Assembly (NCBI RefSeq): GCF_042767895.1
Contig: NC_091589.1
Coordinates: 6,502,795 to 6,530,294 of the forward strand
Source of the DNA: Penaeus vannamei
Taxonomy: Eukaryota > Arthropoda > Malacostraca > Decapoda > Penaeidae
Length of the DNA: 27,500 bases
Direction: 5' to 3'
This document shows, piece after piece, positions 1-10,792 of this stretch (within the stretch, counting starts at the first letter, position 1; each line of letters begins with the position of its first letter). Both the position numbers and the translations under genes were made by a program. The notes beneath the pieces were generated by a model, which was given only the letters and a program-made list of their open reading frames with translations, searched no databases and was not told where the DNA came from.

Positions 1-291
1 CTGTATATATACATATATATAATCAGTATATATACATATATATGTATACACACATATACATATATATATGTATATGTGTGCAAGTGTATGTAGTATATAT
101 GTATACATATATGTTCTCTAAAGCATCAATTTTGGAAATAATAACGCCTTTTTTAGGTGTAATTTATTATAAAAAATATTTGAGCATATCACATATTCGC
201 CTATCCTTGCAGTTTTTCATCTGAGTGTATTTAAAAGAGACACAACAGATGCAAAAGTCTAGCAAAGATGTCTGACTCTGAAGGGACACCC

Positions 292-977
292 TTAGTACAC
301 GGGGTACTTGGGGGGAGCGTGGTAGGGAGCGGGCTTGTAGGTGGGCTTGTACTCGGGGTACTGAGCCTCGCCCTCGTAGCTGACCTCAGCTACAAGACCG
401 TCGCCGTTGTCCACGTACTTGACGGTCTGCTTGCGGCCGTCGGGGAGGTCGACGGAGTAGCTGCCCTCGGTCTTGTAGCCGTCGCGGGACTCCGAGTGGC
501 CGAAGTTGGCGCCGGAGTAGCCGTCGGCGACGCCGTAGTTGTAGTTGTACTTCGGGGGAACCTGATTAAAGAATAATATAAAACTCATCTCATATAAACA
601 ACAATAATTTCACAAGGACTTTTGCCAGCACTAGACCACGTATACGGTGGGTAAGGATAGAATGAATTACTTACGGTGGGATACTCTGGCTCCTTGTAGT
701 GGGCACGGGCATGGTACACGGGTTCAGGAGCGTGGTACGTGGGTATATTGTAAACAGGTGGCAGATGGTGCACGGGAGCCTTATCGGCCAGAGCCACTGC
801 GGCCACACACGCTACGAGGATCACCTGAAATATAACAAATATTTCACTTAATGAAAGGAACAGAATTCGGAAAACGTATCCACTATTTTTGACAAAAGTA
901 ACATACACTTTGATTTCTCTTTTTCACTCTTGAAGATACAGAGGAAAGTAGAGGAGCGTGTGTACCTTGAGAGACAT
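292..977 (-). CDS. G1: RR-type (RR-2-like) cuticle protein, 3 exons, 143 aa
   Basis: Coding exons on the minus strand are 966-977, 675-824 and 292-561, all with GT-AG junctions (donors GTACAC and GTAAGT, acceptors ending CAG) and phase 0. The start is the only ATG that splices into the signal peptide. Residues 1-17 (MSLKVILVACVAAVALA) form a signal peptide with likely cleavage before D18. Residues 18-54 are a His/Pro/Tyr linker with YHAP/YHAR repeats. Residues 57-120 form a chitin_bind_4 (PF00379) RR domain: Y-x-Y-x-Y at 59-63, RDG at 80-82, GSY at 87-89, LPDGR at 93-97, YEGEA at 116-120. A YKP/YHAP tail follows. The RDG/GSY/PDGR pattern favours RR-2. RR proteins bind chitin in the extracellular cuticle (family knowledge). 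An intron splitting the signal peptide is usual in this family. AATAAA (minus) lies at 163-168. Residues that vary in the array here: V5, NI30-31, R44, S90. Confidence 0.94.
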
Positions 978-1012
978 GGCTGACGTTTGATGGCGAGGAA
1001 GTGTCTCAGCCG

Positions 1013-1057
1013 CTTATATAGTGGTCCACATCCTCAGTTGGGCCGAGTTCAAGGTCA
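1013..1057 (-). promoter_or_regulatory. G1 core promoter: TATATAAG and TCAAGGTCA
   Basis: TATATAAG reads on the minus strand (plus 1013-1020), 43 bp before the ATG. On the plus strand TCAAGGTCA occupies 1049-1057 and fits the FTZ-F1/ERR monomer consensus YCAAGGYCR. The edge-to-edge span of 45 bp is the same in all nine promoters. Transcription probably starts near 988-990, leaving a leader of only about 12 nt (inference). Confidence 0.75.
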
Positions 1058-1277
1058 CTCGATTGCCCTAGTTGGAGAAAGTCGTTCAGACCATCCTATG
1101 TTAGATTTATTGCCGTTGTATGATCAATGTGTTTCCGTTTGTACTAAGTAAACAAAAACTGAAGGGTGTGAACAAGCTCTGAAACTTATATTATTACGGT
1201 TTATCTGTTTCCCTTATATGTTAATTAATCGCTATATGTATTCCCGTATACGTTTACAAATATTTACACTATGGTGA

Positions 1278-1279
<2 letters not shown>

Positions 1280-1370
<91 letters not shown>

Positions 1371-1393
1371 CCGTAGTATAGATATGTACAAAC

Positions 1394-1475
<82 letters not shown>

Positions 1476-1533
1476 TGATAGATATAAATGTGTGTGTGTG
1501 TGTAATAGTATAGATATGTGTAAACACATGCGG

Positions 1534-1614
<81 letters not shown>

Positions 1615-1640
1615 TATATATGTATGTATGTATGTATATA
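1280..1640. repeat. Compound microsatellite (CA)n(TA)n(GATA)n(TG)n(TA)n
   Basis: A (CA)n run at 1280-1334 passes into (TA)n to 1366. Another (TA)n covers 1395-1437, (GATA)n covers 1441-1474, and a short (TG)n precedes a roughly 70-bp (TA)n at 1541-1609. It lies in the upstream flank of G1. No gene is visible here; open frames across it encode only Tyr/Ile or Thr/His runs. Confidence 0.95.
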
Positions 1641-1880
1641 TATATTGCATTGCACGTTAGTACAAAGATATATGCAACTGATGTGTAGATTTATACATGC
1701 ATTTAAATAATGTTAAATACAGCAACGTGTCTCTGGCGAGAAAAATAAACGGGGAGCAATACTCCAAGAATGAAAATGGCAGACATTAGTCCTGAAATGT
1801 TTGTCTAAAATATCACTAACAATTTAAGTTCTGCAGTTTTCAACCGAATCTTTCTGGCAATAACTACAGACAAACATCCC

Positions 1881-1883
<3 letters not shown>

Positions 1884-1939
<56 letters not shown>
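1884..1939. repeat. (TA)n microsatellite
   Basis: About 28 uninterrupted TA units in the G1 upstream flank. The sequence on either side (1640-1883 and 1940-2240) is AT-rich spacer in which I see no gene. Confidence 0.95.
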
Positions 1940-1942
<3 letters not shown>

Positions 1943-2239
1943 ATGTATGACCAAACATAGGGAGAACAATTTCAAAGTATGTAAATAACGGATTTTGATT
2001 AAATATTAATGATTGCAAAATGTAATTCGGACGAAGATTTAATCGAAAGCCGTCAATGGCGTATCTTGCTTTGTGAATTTAGCCTTGTCACAATCAGCAC
2101 TGTTTGCGCATGTTCCTTCATCTATAAATACGTTAACATGTTACTGCAAAGGCTGTTCAGTGTAAGCAAGACGGTGGCAGGGGTTAAATCCCCGCTCTTT
2201 TTTGCGAAAAAAGTATAATAAACAGACAGAAAGACAAAC

Positions 2240-2537
2240 AGACACACACACATATACGTATATATGTTCATATATAGATGTAAACGCACACCCACACATA
2301 TGTGAATATGTTCATATAGATATAAACACACACATACATTCGTAAATATATGTATGTATATGTACACATTTGTGTGTGTGTTTGTGTGTACACACATACA
2401 GGTGTATATACATATATAGATATATATAGATACATGCATATATATATATATATATAAATATATATATATTGATATATATAGATATATATAAAAATATATA
2501 TACATGTATATTTATATATATGTGCATACATACATAC

Positions 2538-2590
<53 letters not shown>

Positions 2591-2666
2591 AATATACATT
2601 CAATTATATTTGTATATATATATAAGTACACAAATATGTATATACGTACATATATATACATATATA

Positions 2667-2722
<56 letters not shown>
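2240..2722. repeat. TA/CA-rich complex microsatellite block
   Basis: Interrupted ACAC and ATAC tracts at 2240-2410 are followed by long (TA)n arrays at about 2439-2470, 2540-2587 and 2670-2720. The region is low-complexity throughout, and the overlapping frames on both strands are periodic artefacts. Confidence 0.93.
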
Positions 2723-2725
<3 letters not shown>

Positions 2726-3350
2726 CCCCACAATGCACACTCTAGATTTATTGCAGAAAATGAGACAAATCTAGTTTATGTATTGTGTTTTTTCTACCAT
2801 GGTATTATATAGGGGATGAATAGAGGGGGTGAGAGGTCCTACGATGTCATTTACGGTGGTATCCAAATCACAGTACAGCTCCTGGATGAGGCTTTTACAT
2901 ATTTCCTTTACATTTAATATTTCCTTAAGAATTGCCTTGGTTTCATACTGTGAAATCCGATCATAGGCCCGTTACAAGATCTCTAAACCTTATATGCTCA
3001 TTAACTTAAAAAAAAAAATCTTAAACACATCTGTTTCCATCCTTTGTTAATGTTCAACTCCTAACAATCTGCTATCGTTTTGTACCATAATATTTATAAT
3101 ATCAATCAAAGGAAAGGTAACAAGCAATAGCATGAATTGTATAAATAATACTATTGATAACTTTCGTGAAAGTAATGATGGTGATGATAGTGGTAATAAT
3201 AATAATAATAGTAATGATATTGATTATAACAATAATTGCAACAATGGTATTAACGTATTAAAGTTTTGCGTGCCGTAGGGTTTTGCCACAACTATCTGCT
3301 TTGGTATAGGTTGCCTTAGAGAAAAAGTAGATGAAATATTTTCGATACAT
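2723..3350. other. Spacer between G1 upstream flank and G2 3' end; no gene seen
   Basis: Unique-looking AT-rich DNA with a small (AAT)n-like tract near 3196-3215. I find no exon with the family's splice pattern and no RNA gene. The 53-bp module seen upstream of the other eight genes is not recognisable in the G1 flank. Confidence 0.6.
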
Positions 3351-3479
3351 TTTATTACAAAAATATCTAAGCAGTATCACATATTCGCCTATCCTTGCAG
3401 TTTTTCATCTTAATGTATTCAAAAGGGATACAACAGATGGAAAAGTCTAGCAAAGATGTCTGACTCTGAAGGGACACCC

Positions 3480-4159
3480 TTAGTACACGGGGTACTTGGG
3501 GGGAGCGTGGTAGGGAGCGGGCTTGTAGGTGGGCTTGTACTCGGGGTACTGAGCCTCGCCCTCGTAGCTGACCTCAGCTACAAGACCGTCGCCGTTGTCC
3601 ACGTACTTAACGGTCTGCTTGCGGCCGTCGGGGAGGTCCACGGTGTAGCTGCCCTCGGTCTTGTAGCCGTCGCGGGACTCCGAGTGGCCGAAGTTGGCAC
3701 CGGAGTAGCCGTCGGCGACGCCGTAGTTGTAGTTGTACTTCGGGGGTACCTGATTAGACCATAATATTAAATCCAAGATCACACAAATAGAAGTAATTTC
3801 ATAAGAGCCTTCGTTAGATGGCGTTAGACCACATAACCATCCCTTAAATTACTTACGGTGGGGTACTCTGGCTCCTTGTAGTGGGCAGGGGCATGGTACA
3901 CGGGTTCGGGAGCGTGGTACGTAGGTGCGGCGTAAACAGGTGGCAGATGGTGCACGGGAGCCTTATCGGCCAGAGCCACTGAGGCCACACACGCTACGAG
4001 GATTACCTGTAACAAAAATAATCCACTGATTCAAAGAAATCGATCTCGTAATTCATGTTCACTATATCGGCCACTTTTCAAATTGTATACGCTGTTTTCT
4101 CTCATTGTTTCGCAGCTGCCGAGAGGACTAAGGAGAAGCGTGCGTACCTTGAGAGACAT
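3480..4159 (-). CDS. G2: RR-type cuticle protein, 3 exons, 143 aa
   Basis: Exons are 4148-4159, 3857-4006 and 3480-3749, with introns of 141 and 107 nt. Architecture matches G1 residue for residue. Differences from G1 are A13S in the signal peptide, AA at 30-31, R44P (giving a second clean YHAP repeat) and S90T in the RR domain. Both introns are class B: intron 1 contains ATCCACTGATTCAAAGAAAT (read on plus) and intron 2 contains AAATCCAAGATCACACAAAT. They align with G4 and G6 rather than with neighbour G1. AATAAA is at 3351-3356, 124 nt past the stop. No disruption is seen, so the gene is probably functional. Confidence 0.94.
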
Positions 4160-4194
4160 GGCTGACGTTTGATGGCAAGGACGTGTCTCAGCCG

Positions 4195-4239
4195 CTTATA
4201 TAGGGGTCCATATCCTCAACTGGGACAAGTGCAAGGTCA
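4195..4239 (-). promoter_or_regulatory. G2 core promoter: TATATAAG and GCAAGGTCA
   Basis: TATATAAG at 4195-4202. GCAAGGTCA at 4231-4239 keeps the CAAGGTCA core, but the first base is G, as in the other class-B promoters G4 and G6. An imperfect inverted repeat (AACCATACCTA with TAGGCATGGTT) lies upstream at 4271-4306. Confidence 0.72.
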
Positions 4240-4259
4240 CTTGCTTAGTCTAGCGGGAG

Positions 4260-5200
<941 letters not shown>

Positions 5201-5709
5201 AAAAAATAGTTCTGAGGCCGTACGGAACAGTTTTTTTTCTTTTTTTTGCCAATAGTGCTGTATCCTAACTCGAGCATAATTTGATCTATCTCGTCAGTGA
5301 AGCATTCAATCTATTACTGTTAACGATAAAAACATGGCTACTACTACTCTTGATAAGATACTACTACTACTACCAATAATTAATGAGAGCAAGAGTTATA
5401 ACAATAATACTGGCAACGAAGTAATAAGGACAAGGCCCTCAGAGAGATGCAACCTCCTTCGAGTGCTGGGACAAAGTTTTGCAGAGCTGAGGATAATGAG
5501 GTGATAATAAGAGGATCAGAAGCATTATTGAAAGGGTTTTGGATTCTTTTCTATACAGAGCATACTATATGAAAATGCTAGAGAATCTTTCAAGTGATAA
5601 TATCTTTTACGATGCCTTTTTTCTGTACTTCCGTCATTTTATTTTTAGACTGAAGTAACAATATCAGTCAAAATGAATGTATGTTCGTTATACCTTATAT
5701 GCATATTTG

Positions 5710-5987
<278 letters not shown>

Positions 5988-6376
5988 CTGAAGCAGTTGC
6001 TGCTTAGTTCATTTGCTAGAATAACGTTTTATGATATTGGAAATTATTGTTATTAGTATTTTTTTTCATAGGTAAAATTTAGAATTTTTTCCAAAGAAAA
6101 AAATAAAAAAGTCTTTTTATATATGTATAGACATTTATGCGATGTTGGGTTTTTATTATTTTTCTAATTCAGGGATTTTTTGTCGCACATATCAGTTTAC
6201 TTTTAGGTGGGTTTAGAGAAAATGTAGATGAAATATCTTCTATACATTTTATTACAAAAATATCTAAGCAGTATCACATATTCGCCCATCCTTGCAGTTT
6301 TTCATCTGAGTGTATTCAGAAGGGACACAACGAATGCAAAAACCTAGCAAAGATGTCTGATTCTGAAGGGACACCC

Positions 6377-7059
6377 TTAGTACACGGGGTACTTGGGGGG
6401 AGCGTGGTAGGGAGCGGGCTTGTAGGTGGGCTTGTACTCGGGGTACTGAGCCTCGCCCTCGTAGCTGACCTCAGCTACAAGACCGTCGCCGTTGTCCACG
6501 TACTTGACGGTCTGCTTGCGGCCGTCGGGGAGGTCGACGGTGTAGCTGCCCTCGGTCTTGTAGCCGTCGCGGGACTCCGAGTGGCCGAAGTTGGCGCCGG
6601 AGTAGCCGTCGGCGACGCCGTAGTTGTAGTTGTACTTCGGGGGAACCTGATTATAGAGTATAATATTAAATCCAAGATCACACAAATAGAAGTAATTTCA
6701 TAAGAGCCTTCGTTAAATGGCGTTAGACCACATAACCATCCCATAAATTACTTACGGCGGGGTACTCTGGCTCCTTGTAGTGGGCACGGGCATGGTACAC
6801 GGGTTCGGGAGCGTGGTACGTAGGTGCGGCGTAAACAGGTGGCAGATGGTGCACGGGAGCCTTATCGGCCAGAGCCACTGCGGCCACACACGCTACGAGG
6901 ATAACCTGAAATATAACAAATATTTCACTTAATGAAAGGAACGGAATTCGGAAAACGTATCCACTATTTTTGACAAAAAGTAACATACACGTTGATTTCT
7001 CTTTTTCACTCTTGAAGATAAAGAGGAAAGTAGAGGAGCGTGTGTACCTTGAGAGACAT
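6377..7059 (-). CDS. G3: RR-type cuticle protein, recombinant copy, 143 aa
   Basis: Exons are 7048-7059, 6756-6905 and 6377-6646. Differences from G1 are AA at 30-31, T54A (the last codon of exon 2 is GCC) and S90T. The gene is a mosaic. Intron 1 (142 nt, 6906-7047) matches G1 intron 1 with only about four differences, while intron 2 (109 nt, 6647-6755) is class B like G2, G4 and G6. A conversion or crossover therefore ended inside or near exon 2. The reading frame and splice sites are intact. AATAAA is at 6248-6253. Confidence 0.94.
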
Positions 7060-7094
7060 GGCTGACGTTTGATGGCGAGGACGTGTCTCAGCCG

Positions 7095-7139
7095 CTTATA
7101 TAGGGGCCCACATCCTCAGCTGGGACGAGTTCAAGGTCA
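7095..7139 (-). promoter_or_regulatory. G3 core promoter: TATATAAG and TCAAGGTCA
   Basis: TATATAAG at 7095-7102 and TCAAGGTCA at 7131-7139, spaced as in the other genes. The preceding GAGT makes AGTTCA directly abutting AGGTCA, a zero-spaced pair of nuclear-receptor-like half sites, as in G1 and G7. A perfect 11-bp inverted repeat lies 32 bp further upstream. Confidence 0.75.
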
Positions 7140-7170
7140 CTCGTTTGCCCTCGTGGGAGAAAGCGGCTCT

Positions 7171-7195
7171 AACCATGCCTACGTTAGGCATGGTT
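7171..7195. promoter_or_regulatory. Perfect 11-bp inverted repeat upstream of G3
   Basis: AACCATGCCTA and TAGGCATGGTT are exact reverse complements separated by CGT. Related but less perfect dyads occupy the same place upstream of G2, G4, G5, G7 and G8. The function is unknown; a dimeric transcription-factor site is one possibility. Confidence 0.55.
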
Positions 7196-8000
7196 TGATT
7201 TTATACTCACTGAGCATACAGCAATTAAATGTAAAACCGAAAGCCACGGAAAAAATGAGAAATATTTTGAAAAATTTATTCTTCACTATATTTTTTTTTC
7301 TATCTTTTATCTCCTATCTCTTAGTTATCTGTTTATCTTACCGTCCACCTGGCTATTCATGAAAAGAAACTGGACATATAGTAGGTGTAGCGTATGCATA
7401 TATACGGTCATGAAAACAGATTAAGATACATGAACGTTCACATATAGATACGCACACATATGGTGCTTTGAAACTGCGACCGTAGACACTACATTTACGT
7501 AATTATATATATTGAAATAGCTAGTTATACGAATAGACTTACATATGTAATACTTAGCTACACATATGCACACACACACATGAATACATTCACAAACACA
7601 TATGTGTGTATGTGTGGGCGGGGGGAGGGGGAATGGGGATTACTGATGTGGTTAAACAGATTACCACAAATATTATGGTTAAATGGTTTATAAGACGAGG
7701 AAACCATTATGTGGTGAGGTATCTGTAAAGGTTTCCAGTGAAGTGTACACTGTATATTGCAGTGCACTGAATTGGGAATGCCTTACTTATATAATATAAA
7801 CAGCATTTAGTACCATCATCCAAATTACTTTTTAAATAAACATATTTCCTCGGTTCCCATAGGTGACTTCATTATTTGGCCGAATAATGATACCGAGTGG
7901 TAGAAGAAAACAAGTGCGTTGAAAAATTATATATCGTCAGCAGGAGATCCGGCTTTCAGTATGAAAGAATCGTAGATTTGAAGCCACATGGAATACTCTA
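7196..8000. repeat. B-flank copy 2 (upstream of G3)
   Basis: Aligns with the B-flanks at 4260, 10030 and 15540. The G-run position carries GGGCGGGGGG plus two further G-runs (7616-7638). The terminal (TA)n array present in the other three copies is absent here. No gene is visible. Confidence 0.85.
7663..7715. promoter_or_regulatory. 53-bp module, copy b
   Basis: ACCACA at 7663-7668 and TGTGGT at 7710-7715, both intact; internal TATAAGACGAGGAAACCATT. About 560 bp upstream of the G3 TATA box. Confidence 0.45.
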
Positions 8001-8483
8001 TTTTTTTCTTTTTTTGACAAATAGTTTACTAAATCAGATTTACTTGATATGTCATGAGTGAAGCGTTTAAATTATTACTACCATTACTAAAGATACTACT
8101 ACAACTACGAATGATAAAATACTACTACCATTATTAATGATGACAATAAGGTATTAATACCATTTTCAATGAAGTTGATAACGGTGGATGCCGACAAAGT
8201 AATAACGGAAGTAATAATACAATAGAATAATGATAATAATCAAGATATAAACTTTTCTGCCCTCAAGAAGATATTATCTACTGCATGTGCTGAGATAATG
8301 CTTTGCCATGTTGACGATAATAAGATAATACGAGGACTAGATGTATTTATGACTGGGTTTTGACAAAACATTCTGTTTCAAAATTATGGACCATCTTTAT
8401 GTGACAATATATGCATTTCTATATATGACGTCTTTTCTCTTATACTTCCGTGAGTACATGATTTTTTTTCCATATATTTGATA
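8001..8483. repeat. X-flank copy 1, 3' side of G4
   Basis: AT-rich spacer with ACTACTAC and AATAATGATAATAATC tracts, homologous to 10990-11470 and 16550-17025. It contains TCATGAGTGAAGCGTTTAAA and a GACAAAACATTCTGT segment shared by the copies. No gene is seen. Confidence 0.8.
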
Positions 8484-8645
8484 GTAAAAGTATTTAGTAG
8501 AATCAAATATTCGCACATCGATCCAGTTTTTCATCTGAATATATTCAAACTTACAATAACAGATTCAAAAGTCTAGCAAAGGTGTCTGACTCTGAATGTA
8601 GATCATTAATAGAGAAGGAGCGTGGCTTGTAGGTGGGCTTGTGAC
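8484..8645 (-). pseudogene. S2: 5'-truncated cuticle-gene stub
   Basis: Plus 8520-8600 matches the family 3' UTR (CAGTTTTTCATCTGAATATA, AAAGTCTAGCAAAGGTGTCT, GACTCTGAA). Plus 8604-8645 retains a shortened end of exon 3 (GGAGCGTGGCTTGTAGGTGG). The stop region has decayed and the RR core is missing. S3 and S4 are copies of the same stub carried along by later duplications. Confidence 0.8.
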
Positions 8646-9005
8646 AGAATGATGTTTTATGATGCTGGAGATTATTATCAAAGGTACTTAGTTATAATTG
8701 TTATTATGAATATGTTTGTGGATTTTTTTTCAGACAATACTTGTCAAAGAAACAAAAAATAGATTTTACGGGACAGAGGATTTTCCAGCATCCATATGAC
8801 TCATTAACTTTTTGTCAAAAGTGTCAGTTTGCTTTAGGTTAGTTCAAATAGAAAGGAAATAAATATTTTCGATATAGTTTATTATAAAAATATTTTAGGA
8901 TATCACATATTCGCCCTTCCTTGCAGTGTTTCATCGGAATGTATCCAAAAGGGACACAACAGATGGAAAAGTCTAGCAAAGATGTCTGACTCTGAAGGGA
9001 CACCC

Positions 9006-9687
9006 TTAGTACACGGGGTACTTGGGGGGAGCGTGGTAGGGAGCGGGCTTGTAGGTGGGCTTGTACTCGGGGAACTGAGCCTCGCCCTCGTAGCTGACCT
9101 CAGCTACAAGACCGTCGCCGTTGTCCACGTACTTGACGGTCTGCTTGCGGCCGTCGGGGAGGTCGACGGAGTAGCTGCCCTCGGTCTTGTAGCCGTCGCG
9201 GGACTCCGAGTGGCCGAAGTTGGCGCCGGAGTAGCCGTCGGCGACACCGTAGTTGTAGTTGTACTTCGGGGGAACCTGATAATAGAGTATAACATTAAAT
9301 CCAAGATCACACAAATAGACATAATTTCATAAGAACCTTCATTAGGTGACGTTAGATCACTTAACCATCCCATAAATTACTTACGGTTGGGTACTCTGGC
9401 TCCTTGTAGTGGGCAGGGGCATGGTACACGGGTTCGGGAGCGTGGTACGTAGGTGCGGCGTAAACAGGTGGCAGATGGTGCACGGGAGCCTTATCGGCCA
9501 GAGCCACTGCGGCCACACACGCTACGAGGATAACCTGTAACAAATATAATCCACTGATTCAAAGAAATCGAACTCGAAATTCATGTTCACTATATCGGTC
9601 ACATTTCAAATTATATACGCTGTTTTCTCTCATTGTTTTGCATCTGCCGAGAGGACTAAGGAAATGCGTGCGTACCTTGAGAGACAT
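9006..9687 (-). CDS. G4: RR-type cuticle protein with a SINE in its 5' region, 143 aa
   Basis: Exons are 9676-9687, 9385-9534 and 9006-9275, with introns of 141 and 109 nt, both class B. Differences from G1 are AA at 30-31, R44P and Y122F just after the YEGEA motif. The coding region is undamaged, with clean GT-AG junctions and AATAAA at 8878-8883. The anomaly is outside the CDS: a 250-bp SINE plus its target-site duplication separates the ATG from its TATA box, which is now about 300 bp away rather than about 43 bp. The leader also differs (TAAGGTTTGA where most copies have TGACGTTTGA). The coding potential is certain; expression is in doubt. Confidence 0.92.
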
Positions 9688-9700
9688 GGCTAAGGTTTGA

Positions 9701-9972
9701 TGGCGAGGAAGGATAAGTCATATGCGAAGCTGAGCCTCGCCCGGGCTATGGGGGAGCCCGGCCTGTGTCGACTAATGTCGACTCGATCAACGTGTATCAG
9801 CGAGTGCTGACGCGACAGAGCTTAGTCCTTACCCACCGTGGTACCCGGCCACAGCAGTAACCTCCGGGCGACAATTGCAACTTCTCGCGCCTGGGCGGGG
9901 CGCGAACCGCCGACCCCTCGGATGAGAGACCGACACGTTACCACTGTACTAGCCTGGAGGCTGGCGAGGAAG
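9701..9972 (-). mobile_element. tRNA-derived SINE with 11-bp target-site duplications
   Basis: TGGCGAGGAAG occurs once in the other genes' leaders but flanks this insert on both sides (9701-9711 and 9962-9972), leaving a 250-bp element at 9712-9961. On the minus strand its head is tRNA-like: an A-box-like TAGTACAGTGG (plus 9941-9951) and a B-box-like GGTTCGCGCCCC (plus 9897-9908) inside a T-arm-like GGCGG/CCGCC stem. The body carries a CCGGGCT/AGCCCGG hairpin (9741-9747 with 9755-9761) and two GTCGAC sites. The 3' end is TTATCC rather than poly(A). It lies in the same orientation as G4. G6, the matching gene in the next dimer, has an empty site. I do not recognise the named family. Confidence 0.9.
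9705..9721 (-). promoter_or_regulatory. Upstream ATG created by the SINE in the G4 leader
   Basis: The SINE tail supplies the only minus-strand ATG between the TATA box and the true start (ATG at 9719-9721). It is out of frame with G4. Read through the spliced mRNA, its 29-codon frame overlaps the true start and stops in exon 2. This matters only if transcription begins at the original TATA box. Confidence 0.5.
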
Positions 9973-9983
9973 TGTCTCAGCCG

Positions 9984-10028
9984 CTTATATAGGGGTCTAC
10001 ATCATCAGCTGGGACAAGTGCAAGGTCA
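9984..10028 (-). promoter_or_regulatory. G4 displaced core promoter: TATATAAG and GCAAGGTCA
   Basis: TATATAAG at 9984-9991 and GCAAGGTCA at 10020-10028 are intact at the usual spacing. The SINE sits immediately downstream. A start about 30 bp from the TATA box would fall at the SINE/duplication border near 9961 and put the whole element into the 5' UTR. Confidence 0.7.
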
Positions 10029-10029
10029 C

Positions 10030-10706
10030 TCGCTTACTCTAGTACGAGAAAGCCGTTCTAACCAGGCCTATGTTAGGCATGGATTATTCCATACTCACTG
10101 ATCATGCGGCAATTAAATTCAAAGCTAAAAACCACGGAAAGGTAAATTTGAAAAACAATTTAGAGAGAAAATTGTGAAAAAAATTAAAAATAAATTCTTC
10201 ACATTCCTTTTTTTCTGGTATCTGTTATCTCTAAATTATCTGTTCATCTTACCGTCCTGGCTATACATACAAACACAAACTGGACATGTAGTCGGCGTAG
10301 CGTATATACGGCCATGAAAATAGATTAAGATGCATAAACGTTCACATATAAATACGTACAGATTATGATTAGAAACTGCAACCATATACACTACGTTCAC
10401 GTAATCAAATATATTCAGATAGCTAGTTAAAAGAATAGAATTAAATATATAATACTTAGCTACACATATGAACATATACACATATGGATACATTCACAAA
10501 CACATTTATGTATGTGGGGGGGATCAATGATGTGGTTCAACACATTACCACAAATATTAGGGTTAAATGGTTTATAAGACGAGGAAACCATTATGTGGCG
10601 AGGTATCTGTAAATGTTTCCAGTGAAGCGCACCCCGTATATTGTAGTACACTAAACTGAGAGTGCTTTACTTATATAGACGGCATTTAGTACGATCATCC
10701 AAGTCA

Positions 10707-10792
<86 letters not shown>

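Noticed and set aside
268..576. Plus-strand open frame of about 100 codons (MSDSEGTPLVHG...) opposite exon 3, repeated at every gene
   Set aside because: It is the antisense of the GC-biased RR exon. Its Val/Leu/Ala/Gly-rich product has no domain, its start lies in the conserved 3' UTR, and its conservation follows from the sense gene and recent duplication.
2122..2505. Tyr/Ile/Cys-rich minus frames near 2.1-2.7 kb
   Set aside because: Low-complexity translation of TA/CA repeats.
6475..6744. Minus-strand Ser/Thr/Pro-rich frames (TTTTASPTATPAP...) overlapping exon 3 in several genes
   Set aside because: Frame-shifted shadow of the RR exon; it does not use the family's splice sites or stop.
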